The notes: generated by a model from the letters alone, not told the origin. A stretch of 25,501 bases of DNA from Bodo saltans (GCA_001460835.1 CYKH01000659.1:1-25501); one strand, 5' to 3'. Positions 7,332 through 16,842 are shown, counted from the first letter of the stretch. Made by a program: numbers and translations.

Positions 7332-10300
7332 CCATCCATATCAACAACGGGCCTCGCCTTGGACCTACTGACCTGAGCCCTGTGCGCTGGAAGCCGAAAG
7401 ATGAAGGGCACAATCCATCAGCGGGTGGCGGGGCACTGAGCGGTGAAAACTCTTCTGATTACAGAAAATATTCCAGTAGTGGTCCCGCTACTACAGCAGC
7501 GGGCAGAACCAACAGCGGTGACACCACAACAACGACAACGCAGCAGTCAAAGTCAGCGGCGACGCTGCCTGTGGGGTGGCGTCCTGCGTCTGTAGAGTTT
7601 GACAATGTGGTGCAGCATCGCCTTTGGCTGCTAGACGACCACTGCAACGCATCTCAGGTGGTGTCATCCTCGTCAATCACATCGTCGCAGAAGCAAATCT
7701 CGTCGGCTGCCCTCCACGCACGGTCTGCTTCACCGGACACATTTACTAACACACATCACAACAACGGGTTTGGCAGCGACTCTGCGTTCACACAGAGACC
7801 AGCCAGTGGCGATCCGCTTGTGCGCGTTTACCAAGCACGAGCATCGATGCAACGCCAGCAAAGATTAAAGGGAGGAATTAGTGCGTTGGACAATTCTGTA
7901 GGCCAACAACAACAATATGTATCCTCTCCCGCCCGCAGCAGCTCTTTCAGTGGCCTCTCTGCTGCGAACAGAGCTGCCACGCCGTCGTCGTCGAACGCTT
8001 CCTCATTCCTGGCACCTCATCAACAACAGCAAGCTGCACCATCGCTTTCGTCATTCACGATCGGCGCGGGTCTTCTCCCTCCGCGACATTCCGTTGTGAT
8101 CAGTGGCGCTCAGCAGACGTCTCCCGTTCTCAGTGGACGTTCAGCCAACAACAGCACCTCATCATTTCCAACAGCGGCACAGCTGCTGCGTCCTGTGACA
8201 CCTGCAGGCCCCATGTCGGCGCAACAACGCATTGCCAACGCAGCGGCGCGGATTGCAGCAGTCGCAACAGAGCTAGGAAGTGCAAGCGTAGAGCAATCTT
8301 CCGGGCTTCAACGACTACTTCGACAAAAGAAACAAGAAGAGGAGGACTTGGCGATTGCTATACTAAGTGACCGGCATGCAGCAGCAGAGTCTTCCGCACC
8401 TCCACTTGCGAAGCTTCCAAAAGGCGTTCATCAGAGGCCGTCGCACAGTGCTGTGGATGCGATGTCTGCCCTGCCACCAACATCCGCGGTATCCTTGCGC
8501 CACTCGACTTCGTCCAGTCAAAATCTGGATGGCGGAACATCGTCTTCGTTTGGAGGTGCTATGGGGACTTACGGAAAAATGACTGATAGTGTTGGCGGAT
8601 TTACGCTTAGAAGTGGAGGAGGTGCAGATAACATCAGCAGCAGCGTTCACAACATGTCTGCATCGTTTGAGCAGCAGGGAAAGCACACAATGACTCGCAG
8701 ATCTTCGCCGCCAACCAAATCGCTCTTCTCACCGGAATCATCGTCGCTCGACGCAACGTCGTCGTTGAATGCAACATTCACATCCAGCAAGAAACAAGGG
8801 AGTTTTGCGTTTGGTGGTACTGGCAACCGTCAATCTCCGGGACGAACTCAAGCGCAGGAGAACCAACAGCCAGCGAGAAGGGGAACCGCAGTGACGTTTG
8901 CACAGCAGGCACCCGACGACGGTTCTGGAGACGATAGCAACAAGCCTCAGCAGAGAGAGGACGAGGGCAATACCAACAGCAACCTAGACATGTCACTACC
9001 AGATGAATTTCTGTTCACGCATCTTCTCACCAACGAAGAGGTTCTTCTCCTTGCAGAGCTTGCAGGGACAGACGGCATTATGGGGGATGCATCGATCACA
9101 GGAGACATGTGGGCCTTTGAACATCACGAAATCCGAGCATCAGCAAAAGCTGGCCTGCTGGAGGAAGCGTTACTTTCACAGCAGCAGCAGCAGCAGCAGC
9201 AGCAGTCTGCAGGTCGACGCCAGTCCGTCTCTGCAACGCGTCTCGGAGGAGGAGACGGAGGTGATCGGCGCCGATCTTCGGCAGCTCGCCCATCTCAGAC
9301 GTTCTTGGACGACACGATCTCCATGTCATCCAGCGCGAAGCTAGTTCCTCCTAATGCTCGTCGACGCCGCTCAAGCAACTACGGCAGCGGCAACGGGGAT
9401 GATGGCGATAATGAATTATTATCTGCGCAAGTAGTTCCCCTGCACATGCGTGAGAGCAAAATCCTGGAACGAAAACTGCGTGCGCTTGAGCGCAGTGCGG
9501 CAGCGTTTGCAATGCCCCAGATTTCCCTTGAGGCGTTTGACGTTGGATCCCCAACGTTCCAGGACAGACTCCGGAGGAAAAGTTCCCCACTGGACCCCAC
9601 CAGCACCACCACCGCAGGGAGCGAGGAAGGCGGTGTAGGATCGCCCTCCTTTGACAACACTCAGAGTGGCGGCACTGATGACATAGAAGAACTTGCAAGT
9701 CCAAATGAAGGTGAAGAAGGTGCGGCTGCTGGAGGAAACCGTAGTGCTCAGCGTCCCTCTAAGATCGTGCTATTCGACGGCAAAGGTGTTGCCAGCAGTA
9801 GCAACCACAACTCTCAAAAGCCACCCATTGGCATCGAACGGCGTATTGCAGGGGGTGGAGGCGCAACGGCTTTAGCAGTGCGTACAACTTCATCGCCCGC
9901 GTCCAATACCACATCCGGGGCTCCGCTGCTGATCAACACAACTTCAGCGGGAGAGTTGCCGCAAGGCACGATTGCACTTCGCTCGACGCCACGAACGCAG
10001 TCCATTGTAGATTTCTTCGGCAAGAAAGCAAAGACAGTCATCCCGGAGGGGGACACCTTCATCCCATCGAACGAACTTCATCTGTACCAACTGTACTGCC
10101 TGAACACCAACATGATTCTTATTTTCCGACCTGTGTCTCCGTCGGTCCCGCCCATGTACGCAGGAAATTTCTTTGTGCCTCCACAATTCTGCGATGAGGA
10201 CGGGATTCCTCTCATGATCAACGAGATCAACCAACGGCTGACGTTGCAGGAGGTGCTCGGCTTTACCGTTGCGGAGTGTCGAGTGAAGGGAAAGGGTATC

Positions 10301-12307
10301 GGTGTGTCGCTAAAGTCTTCCCCGTACCCGCCCATTGACGGTTTTATCCCCATTAATCCTAGCCTGTCAAAAACGTACAGCGAGGCTCGCAAGAAGGAGC
10401 GTGCCTTGGAGGACAACATGATCAACCAAGCAGCCGGTGGTGGGGATGCGATGTCCACGGCACTGCTTCGCAAGATGCGCAGTCAGAAAAGTTTGTTCAG
10501 TGCTGCCACGAGTGTTGCCATGAAGGAAATCGCAGCGTCACTCAAAGACTCCGATCAACGCTTGGCAACACTTCTCGACGCGTACCGTCGCCAGTCCAGC
10601 TACGCCATCGACAAATTAGCAGTGGCGGAGGAGTACATTGGTGTTCTCAACGAGACGCAGTTCCTTGGAAAGACCATCGCAACATGGCGAGGGATGCAGG
10701 TGTACTACAAACAGCTTGCAGGCGATGCCGACGTGGAGCGACGAGAGAACGCCCATCCCATTTTCTACTGCCTGAAAGGAACGGAGCTCTTCGCCTACGA
10801 CTTAGAGAGGAATGAATTGGAGTTGAGCCGATCCTACCCTGCAACGGCCGAGACCATGGAGATTGTGTACCACCCTGTGTACATCCTTACTCACCGATCG
10901 TTTGTGATCTCGCCCATTTCCAAACGCATCGAGCCAGATCCCCTTGGTGACTTCCTGATTGGACCTGATTTCGATGGCTTCGCCTACGCAGCAAACATTG
11001 TGACGGGCAACACGTCCACCGTCAGCGCGTATCGATCCTTCGCAGACGAGCAGATTATGAACTTACGCGTGTTACCTACCATGGGGCTGGTAAATGACAT
11101 CGACATTGATCATATTTTAGAAATGCGGCGTCTTACAGAATGGAAACAGAGCCACGGGTACGAGTGCAGCAATACTCTCAAGACTCAGGATATCTCTGAC
11201 GGACCTCACGTGATTGTGATGCCGAATGAAGTGCGACTTGCCAACAATTTTCCTGAGCTCATGACCTTTTATCGAGAAGCGTGGCAATGCGGGTACCCGC
11301 TCCTGCTAAATCCAAACTGGAGGGTAGTCCTCTGCCCCGTGGAGCGCCTTCCCGTGACCCTTGGGGATGAGCTGAGCCTACCGATTATCGACGATTGTGG
11401 GCTTGCACTGCTGAAGCACTACTTGTCTTCTGTTGGCAAGAAGTTCGATGACATCAAAGACGACGCGGTGAAGTACATTGACGAGCTTGTTGCGTTAAGA
11501 CGTCAAGGCGTCACACGGTTGCGTGTCGCCGGAATGTACAGCACGTCGCTCATTCCGCGCGTGGCGGTAGTCGTCGCGCGGAAGAAGCTCGCGGACTACT
11601 TTTACAAGCTCCGGCGATGGATGTTGTTCCCTCCGCTGTTCGAAGCGGACAAGCTGAACGACTTTGACGACGACGGCACCTCGCCCAATTTGGACAGCCT
11701 TCGTGGAGCAACGCCAAGCTCTCGAGCCTTGACGCGGAAGACCTCCTCTGTATTCACTGCTGGACGTGGGGGCCGCCGTGCCGCAACTGTTCCCGTCAAT
11801 GCGTCCTTCGAGGCGTACCGCGAACAAAAAGTGAGTGAACTACGCGCTGTCTTTGAAGAGGAATGTGCAGTGTTCGATGCGTTGTTTGGGAGCGACGATC
11901 CAAGATTTGTGCGTCGCTTAAAACATTTTATTGATCCTGCAGTCGCCGCTCAAGCATCACTTGACGCAAACAGCAGCAAGCGAGAGGAGCCTGTCTCCGA
12001 TGGCGCTGCCTCGTTCCTGAATCCCAATTCTGTAGAGGACCCCTCAAAAAGTTCAGATCGAGGCGCTGGTTTATCGGCGATTCTCGGAGCATTACCAGCA
12101 TCGCCCCCTGCAGCGGGTGCGGGTGCAGGGGGAACCACAACACTCGCTGGAGCGACGAGATCATTGTCACTCTCAGCGGGCGCACAGCAGGGAGGAGGTC
12201 AGCAACCTGTGGGATTCCGTCGAGCGAGTGGTGGAGGCCCACCACCATCCGCCAAGAAATTCTTGACATCCGTTGCGGCTGATGGTGAACGACCATTCGC
12301 AGCGTAA
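7187..12307 (+). CDS. Large protein with ExoY/CyaA/edema-factor-like (class II) nucleotidyl cyclase domain
   Basis: 1706 residues in one open frame. I chose the ATG at 7187 because the duplicated unit 1 begins at the equivalent Met and AG acceptors lie just upstream; the longer frame from 6935 reads unit 1 out of frame. Residues 1-~950 are disordered, rich in S, Q, N and G, with a Q10 run. From ~970 the order of motifs follows bacterial class II cyclases: LNTNMILIFRPV (R981; edema factor has LNTYILFRPV), VKGKGIGVSLKSSPYPP (K1034/K1036, K1043), GFIPINPSLSK (K1062), LIGPDFDGFAYAA (D1261, D1263; ExoY and edema factor have LTADYDLFxxAPS-type), SHGYECSN (H1323, N1329; CyaA HGTEQNN), and GYPLLLNPNWRV (ExoY GYHFTAHPDWNV). 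The family converts nucleoside triphosphates to cyclic nucleotides. Not every active-site position of the bacterial enzymes can be matched, so activity is open. No signal peptide or membrane span is seen, so it is probably intracellular. The C-terminal ~320 residues are partly helical, then disordered. A dispersed-repeat piece encodes residues 226-236. Confidence 0.85.
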   Translation: MDRVESFYHVTSRHRASTPPTSGFHHRSHQGSDDAVFPPHLRSSSPISSIHINNGPRLGPTDLSPVRWKPKDEGHNPSAGGGALSGENSSDYRKYSSSGPATTAAGRTNSGDTTTTTTQQSKSAATLPVGWRPASVEFDNVVQHRLWLLDDHCNASQVVSSSSITSSQKQISSAALHARSASPDTFTNTHHNNGFGSDSAFTQRPASGDPLVRVYQARASMQRQQRLKGGISALDNSVGQQQQYVSSPARSSSFSGLSAANRAATPSSSNASSFLAPHQQQQAAPSLSSFTIGAGLLPPRHSVVISGAQQTSPVLSGRSANNSTSSFPTAAQLLRPVTPAGPMSAQQRIANAAARIAAVATELGSASVEQSSGLQRLLRQKKQEEEDLAIAILSDRHAAAESSAPPLAKLPKGVHQRPSHSAVDAMSALPPTSAVSLRHSTSSSQNLDGGTSSSFGGAMGTYGKMTDSVGGFTLRSGGGADNISSSVHNMSASFEQQGKHTMTRRSSPPTKSLFSPESSSLDATSSLNATFTSSKKQGSFAFGGTGNRQSPGRTQAQENQQPARRGTAVTFAQQAPDDGSGDDSNKPQQREDEGNTNSNLDMSLPDEFLFTHLLTNEEVLLLAELAGTDGIMGDASITGDMWAFEHHEIRASAKAGLLEEALLSQQQQQQQQQSAGRRQSVSATRLGGGDGGDRRRSSAARPSQTFLDDTISMSSSAKLVPPNARRRRSSNYGSGNGDDGDNELLSAQVVPLHMRESKILERKLRALERSAAAFAMPQISLEAFDVGSPTFQDRLRRKSSPLDPTSTTTAGSEEGGVGSPSFDNTQSGGTDDIEELASPNEGEEGAAAGGNRSAQRPSKIVLFDGKGVASSSNHNSQKPPIGIERRIAGGGGATALAVRTTSSPASNTTSGAPLLINTTSAGELPQGTIALRSTPRTQSIVDFFGKKAKTVIPEGDTFIPSNELHLYQLYCLNTNMILIFRPVSPSVPPMYAGNFFVPPQFCDEDGIPLMINEINQRLTLQEVLGFTVAECRVKGKGIGVSLKSSPYPPIDGFIPINPSLSKTYSEARKKERALEDNMINQAAGGGDAMSTALLRKMRSQKSLFSAATSVAMKEIAASLKDSDQRLATLLDAYRRQSSYAIDKLAVAEEYIGVLNETQFLGKTIATWRGMQVYYKQLAGDADVERRENAHPIFYCLKGTELFAYDLERNELELSRSYPATAETMEIVYHPVYILTHRSFVISPISKRIEPDPLGDFLIGPDFDGFAYAANIVTGNTSTVSAYRSFADEQIMNLRVLPTMGLVNDIDIDHILEMRRLTEWKQSHGYECSNTLKTQDISDGPHVIVMPNEVRLANNFPELMTFYREAWQCGYPLLLNPNWRVVLCPVERLPVTLGDELSLPIIDDCGLALLKHYLSSVGKKFDDIKDDAVKYIDELVALRRQGVTRLRVAGMYSTSLIPRVAVVVARKKLADYFYKLRRWMLFPPLFEADKLNDFDDDGTSPNLDSLRGATPSSRALTRKTSSVFTAGRGGRRAATVPVNASFEAYREQKVSELRAVFEEECAVFDALFGSDDPRFVRRLKHFIDPAVAAQASLDANSSKREEPVSDGAASFLNPNSVEDPSKSSDRGAGLSAILGALPASPPAAGAGAGGTTTLAGATRSLSLSAGAQQGGGQQPVGFRRASGGGPPPSAKKFLTSVAADGERPFAA
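7863..7893 (+). repeat. Dispersed repeat copy C (middle part) inside coding sequence
   Basis: Thirty of 31 bases are identical to 66-96. It is read in frame as RLKGGISALDN (residues 226-236); copy A in one frame would read RFKGGISALDN. The flanks are low-complexity Q-rich codons. Head and tail parts are absent here. Confidence 0.8.
9179..9205 (+). repeat. CAG repeat encoding poly-Gln
   Basis: A pure CAG run in the cyclase-like gene encodes most of a Q10 tract in the disordered N-terminal region. It is likely polymorphic in length. Confidence 0.85.
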
Positions 12308-12743
12308 ACAAGTTGTTGTCAGTATTTTTTTTTTTTCCAGAGTAGAATGAGAAATTGCGTACAAGTCAGGTCAAAATTGTAGATGACAGTGAATGTAGAT
12401 TTTCTTCGGAAATAATGTGTCGTTTGTGAAAATTTCATTCATCTTCACACTTTCTGCTATTGTGTTGAATTGACATCCCGTTGCGTGTGTGTTTTATCAC
12501 AAAAAAGAAAGCGATTGTCACTTATCATTTATCAGTCGTTTCCGCAATTTAGGATATCCATTTTCAAACATCGAAAAAGAAAGCAAACGTGAGAAAAAGA
12601 AGCGAAAAAAAACAACAAACACGTTTGCGCTTGTGAAGTTTGTCGGAACACAAATTCGCTTCAACACTCGCACGATAAGAAGAAAACCCCTGAACATCGT
12701 CATCAACACCAACTAAAAAGCGTTCGAAAAGAATAGTACAACT
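12308..12743 (+). other. Intergenic spacer with T12-CCAG directly after a stop codon
   Basis: The spacer holds a 12-T run at 12325-12336 followed by CCAG (AG at 12339-12340), only 32 nt after the upstream stop. The rest is AT-rich and becomes purine-rich (AAAGAAAGC, GAGAAAAAGAAG) near 12500-12620. No gene is seen. Confidence 0.5.
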
Positions 12744-13838
12744 ATGGGTTGCATGGAGAGCTCTGAAGTCCCACCGGACGAAATTGCAGCCGAATTATAT
12801 CGGCACATGTCAGCCCACAACATGGAAGCCTTCGAGGGGCTAGCACACAGCGCTCTCTGGCATCAAGGCCGTCAACCCGACTGGGCCTTTATTCGACGCG
12901 TTCTTTCAGCAAAAATAGTGACCACTAGTAAGGACTGGAAAGAAACGCTTATCCACTACGCAGTCCGATTTAATGAGAAAGTTTTCTTAGATGAGATGAT
13001 GCAGTACGACCCAGATTTGAATGCGGAGAACTCACACGGCAACAATATCCTGCACACATGCTGCGTCGCTGGCGCAAGCGTTGATGTGTTTGCTTTGCTG
13101 ACCAAAGAGCTTCGTGTTCCAGCGCCCAACGGTAGTTCAAGCGGCGCTCCTCCGAGCGGTTCGCCTATGTCGCCGTCACGCTCAGATTCTGTGCTTGACC
13201 GGCCAAACGAGGACGGCGATTGCCCGATTCACTTGGCTGCTAGGAATCATTTCGGTTGGCTGGTGGAGATGCTTCTTGAGCTTGGCGCCATGCGAAATGC
13301 CACCAACCGTGAGGGCGACACAGCCCTGCGTATGATGCAAACCGCTCAGCGAAACCCGCTTGCACGTGGCAACGCAACGGCAGTGGCACGCAAGAAGACC
13401 ACCAAGATATGGTGGGACCGTTACAAGATGCACCTTCCGTTTGTCATCGCCCTGCTAGAGGCGGATGAATCGGCGCAAACAATTCTGCAGAACCACATCA
13501 CGCAACAACAGAATTTATTAGATGTTGCGGGTGCCGGGGAACAAAACCGGAGCAGCGGAAGTTTTGAAATGACTGGGACGAGTGGAGGCGGCTCAGCGAA
13601 CGGCGGCGACGGTACAACGTTAGGGGGAAGCGCTCGTCCTTCTCCACCGTTGGCAGGTGCGGCGCTTGGCCCTAACGGGCTGATTGGGCTTCCACAAGCA
13701 CAGTCACGCCGCTCATCCAACGGCCTTGTGGCAAACTCGTCACAGAATAATAGCGGCACATATGGGGTGAAATCCATCGGTTCCAAGCGACTCCTCAACA
13801 CAAATTCGTTCTCTGGAGTCGGAAGCGAAGCAAAATGA
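12744..13838 (+). CDS. Ankyrin-repeat protein with MGC N-terminal lipidation signal
   Basis: 364 residues. The start is well supported because MGCMESSE is a classic N-myristoylation context (G2) with an adjacent Cys for palmitoylation, implying membrane or flagellar-membrane anchoring. Ankyrin-like repeats are visible at ~64-95 (KETLIHYAVRFNEKVFLDEM), ~98-127 (HGNNILHTCCVAGASVDVFA), ~157-188 (DGDCPIHLAARNHFGWLVEM) and a partial one from 189 (EGDTALRMM). A Ser/Pro/Gly linker interrupts them at ~128-152. The C-terminal ~115 residues are low-complexity G/S/N with no domain. Ankyrin repeats bind protein partners; the partner is unknown. It lies 436 nt after the cyclase-like gene on the same strand, but a functional link is only possible, not shown. 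Confidence 0.85.
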   Translation: MGCMESSEVPPDEIAAELYRHMSAHNMEAFEGLAHSALWHQGRQPDWAFIRRVLSAKIVTTSKDWKETLIHYAVRFNEKVFLDEMMQYDPDLNAENSHGNNILHTCCVAGASVDVFALLTKELRVPAPNGSSSGAPPSGSPMSPSRSDSVLDRPNEDGDCPIHLAARNHFGWLVEMLLELGAMRNATNREGDTALRMMQTAQRNPLARGNATAVARKKTTKIWWDRYKMHLPFVIALLEADESAQTILQNHITQQQNLLDVAGAGEQNRSSGSFEMTGTSGGGSANGGDGTTLGGSARPSPPLAGAALGPNGLIGLPQAQSRRSSNGLVANSSQNNSGTYGVKSIGSKRLLNTNSFSGVGSEAK

Positions 13839-14813
13839 TCACGAAAAGAGAGAGTCGAATATGTTTTTTCTTGTTTTTTGTACGTGCTGAGCTTTCTTTT
13901 TGGGTGCGTGTTTTTTTCTTCCCCACAGGCACGAGAATGTCTTCCTTTACTACCATACCTTTTTGTTTTGCCTTTCCGTTTCGGCTGTGTTGCTCGGCAA
14001 AGCCTTCACAATGCCATCTCATACAATAGCGTCCCCGGCAGAATACACCTGCATTGCTTGCCACTGCCCAACGCAACGCTTGTCTTTCTGTTGATACTTC
14101 CTCAGCGTTTTTTTTCCTAGAATCTAGTTGCTTTCGAACGAGAGTGGCAGGTAAAATCGCATCGCTCACGCGAGTAGCAGCGCGCTTATATACTGGTGGT
14201 GCTCGCGACAGCTATGTGGTCTATTCCGACCATCTTTTTTTTTCGTCGAATGTGCCGTCATGTTCGTAGGGTGCTCGTTAGTCTCTTCTAAAAATATTGC
14301 GTTGTGTTCTCTCTTTCTCAAGATGTGTATTCCAACCACCAAATCGAGAAGAGATCGCCCATGAAAACCATTGACTCCACATTCTTTTTGTGTGTATGCT
14401 TTTTTTTTTTTTTTTGCTATGTATGTGTGCGAAGAAGGCAAAAAACAAAACGCGTTTCACAGAAGTAAAAAAAGCAGTTGAAATTGAGTGTGGCTTGAAA
14501 GAACAACGTCAAAGGTACAAGAGAACGAAATGTGTATTGACCTGTACTAAATAATTGCGCCGTATTTGTTTTCTCAATTTTTTTTTTATATACTTGGTTG
14601 CTTTACTTGCGTATCACGCTTTCCGGGCACAAGAACCCTTGAGCATCTCTTCCCTCATCATTTTTTTCCACTTCGTTTTTTCTTTTCTTCCTTTTTGATC
14701 ATTCACGGACTTTGGCTGTTATGCAATGCAGCATGAAAGAAAGCGCGTTGCTTTCTGTCACTTTGTTGTGTTTTCGTGCTTCAAAAACGTGCCACTTGCG
14801 TGGAAATGCGAAC

Positions 14814-14847
<34 letters not shown>

Positions 14848-15291
14848 TTTCTACCTTATCCAATTGTAGTGTACTGCGCGCCATCTTTTTTTCCTCCTTC
14901 ACTCATAGTCCCCCTGTTGCCACGCACTACGCAAAGCCCCCTCGAGGCGATACACCGTAACTTTCCAAGAGGTGCGAAGATGCAAACTCAAATAGCACTT
15001 GGTTAGATGCGTGTGATTTGGCGTGCTTGCAAGTGGGGGGCATTCTTGCATTTCACTTCTCCTTGCCCCTTTTGTTTCAACCCTGTTGTGTGCTTTTTTG
15101 TGTGCTTTTTTTTTCCTCTCAAAAGTCTCCAGACCGGTCAATCAAACCACGTCACTCTTGTTTTGCGTCTTCCAAACTGCGAGTCACATAGAATGACGAA
15201 ATGCGTCGCACGGGATTGTACTTTATCCGGTTTTGTCGCTTTTGTTTCTTGGGTCACAAAGTTTAAAACAAATTCACAAATCCTGTTTTAA
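13839..15291 (+). other. Long T-rich intergenic region, no gene recognised
   Basis: 1.45 kb of T-rich DNA with many pyrimidine tracts, including a 16-T run at 14400-14415. It also holds a TG microsatellite and scattered AGs. Several short open frames exist on both strands, but all are low-complexity and lack any recognisable motif. I found no tRNA box pattern. It probably holds the 3' UTR of the ankyrin gene and the splice/5' UTR signals of the peptidase gene. Confidence 0.55.
14815..14845 (+). repeat. TG dinucleotide microsatellite
   Basis: About 15 uninterrupted TG units in the long intergenic region, probably in the 3' or 5' untranslated part of a transcript. Confidence 0.95.
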
Positions 15292-16842
15292 ATGCTGCGT
15301 CTTGGGCGACTGCTACGAAGCAATGCTGGCGCTGCAGCAGCAGCTGTCGCGACCTCTGGCCTCCCTCGCAACCTTAGCCTCGCAGACCCACACTGCGCAG
15401 CGCAAATCGAACACATTCGTCCAGTCGTGTACTCCACACTCCCCAACGGTTTCCGTGTGGCGTGCGAGCACGTCCCAAATTTAAAATTCGTGACCATCGG
15501 TGTTTGGATCGATGTTGGCAGCCGGTTTGAAACCATGGAGAACAGTGGCGTGGCCCATTTCCTCGAACATCTTAATTTCAAGGGCACAAAGAACTTCACC
15601 AAGAAGCAAATTGAAGATTGTTTTGAAAGCCTTGGTGCCCACTTCAACGCCTACACGTCGCGGGATCGTACCGCGTATTACATCAAAGTGTTCAACAAAG
15701 ATGTAGACCGTGTGTTGGAGCTTCTCAGTGACGTCCTGCAACACGGAAATTACACCCCGCGTGACGTGGAGCTTGAGAGGCCGACGATTTTAGCGGAAAT
15801 GAGAGAAGTGGAAATGCTCGTCGATGAAGTCATTATGGACAATTTGCATCACTGTGGGTTTGACGCCACTGCCGACGGACTTCCGCTCACGATCTTAGGG
15901 CCTGTGAATAACATCGCCAAGACCATCAAACGCGAGACAGTGCTGGACTTTATCAACGTCCACTACACCGCCCCACGCATGACGATGGTCTGTTGCGGAG
16001 GCCTCAGTCCTGATATCGTGCACAAATACGCCGAGAAGTTTTTTGGGATGCTCCCAAGCCACACGAATCGAAAGCCATGCAGCGCCAAATACGTTGGAGG
16101 AAACCACACCATGTGGAATCGAGAGATGATGACGACCCACACCGCCGTCGCGTACCCTATCTGCGGTGCCCGCCACGAAGATTGCGTCCCCCTCCAACTC
16201 CTTCATAACATTGTGGGCCAGTACCACCGTGAGCGACACGATCAATTCATTCATCAGCGTATGAACCCAACATTAGCCGCTTCACTGGACGCACCAGGCG
16301 CAGATCCGCTAGAGATGTGGAAGCCCTTCTACACTCCGTACGAGGACATTAGTTTGCTAGGGTACCATTTTGTCACGGTGCAGGATAAGAGCGGGGCGGA
16401 CCCAAGCACGAAGCCAGATCAGGTGCCTCGAGGTGGTGCGTGCACGGAGATGCCAAACGGAGAGACGACCCAATCTCGCGTCTTGGACTATTTCTTTAAA
16501 ACGATTCACCAACTTGCCGAGTCGGGCCCCAGCTCTGCTCTCTTAGAAGAAGCCAAGTGCGACTACAAGGCCGCTCAGATGATCATGACCGACTCCACCA
16601 CAAACTCCGCGGAAGATTTAGGAAGACAAATGATTCACTTTGGACGTCGTGTGCCCATGAAAGAAATCTTTGCGCAAGTCGACGCGGTGACCCCAGCGTC
16701 ATTCCGAGACACTCTAGCGCGGTACGTGGAGAATGTCGTGCCCACTGTGGCCACGATCGGTGCGCCGAGTAGAATGCCGATTGGAGATGAGATGGAAAGG
16801 ATTCGCATGAAGGCTGCTCGAAGTGCGTCAACAACAGCTTGA
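15292..16842 (+). CDS. Mitochondrial processing peptidase beta subunit (M16 metallopeptidase)
   Basis: 516 residues, close to the usual 450-520 for the family. The N-terminus (MLRLGRLLRSNAGAAAAAVA) is basic and Ala-rich, a mitochondrial presequence. The inverted zinc motif HxxEH is present as HFLEH (H89, E92, H93) inside GVAHFLEHLNFKGT. The third ligand is E169, 76 residues later in ILAEMREVE, the spacing seen in yeast MPP-beta. ILGPVNNI and the C-terminal NSAEDLGRQMIHFGRR and YVENVVPTVATIG are typical beta-MPP/core-1 segments. No alpha-type glycine-rich loop is seen. In complex with MPP-alpha the enzyme removes presequences from imported matrix proteins; a bc1 core protein is the main alternative, but the intact zinc site favours the peptidase. 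A roughly 30-residue hydrophilic insert (near QDKSGADPSTKPDQVPRGG) sits in the C-terminal half. Confidence 0.95.
   Translation: MLRLGRLLRSNAGAAAAAVATSGLPRNLSLADPHCAAQIEHIRPVVYSTLPNGFRVACEHVPNLKFVTIGVWIDVGSRFETMENSGVAHFLEHLNFKGTKNFTKKQIEDCFESLGAHFNAYTSRDRTAYYIKVFNKDVDRVLELLSDVLQHGNYTPRDVELERPTILAEMREVEMLVDEVIMDNLHHCGFDATADGLPLTILGPVNNIAKTIKRETVLDFINVHYTAPRMTMVCCGGLSPDIVHKYAEKFFGMLPSHTNRKPCSAKYVGGNHTMWNREMMTTHTAVAYPICGARHEDCVPLQLLHNIVGQYHRERHDQFIHQRMNPTLAASLDAPGADPLEMWKPFYTPYEDISLLGYHFVTVQDKSGADPSTKPDQVPRGGACTEMPNGETTQSRVLDYFFKTIHQLAESGPSSALLEEAKCDYKAAQMIMTDSTTNSAEDLGRQMIHFGRRVPMKEIFAQVDAVTPASFRDTLARYVENVVPTVATIGAPSRMPIGDEMERIRMKAARSASTTA

Noticed and set aside
11096-11110. DIDIDHIL (residues 1304-1308) as the metal-binding Asp pair of the cyclase domain
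   Set aside because: LIGPDFDGFAYAA at 1257-1269 matches the family's DxDxFAxAP context much better and lies at the expected distance before the HGxExxN motif.
13839-15291. Short open frames of 60-120 codons in the T-rich intergenic region
   Set aside because: They are rich in Phe, Cys and Ser from T-runs, overlap on several frames, and show no motif or start context.
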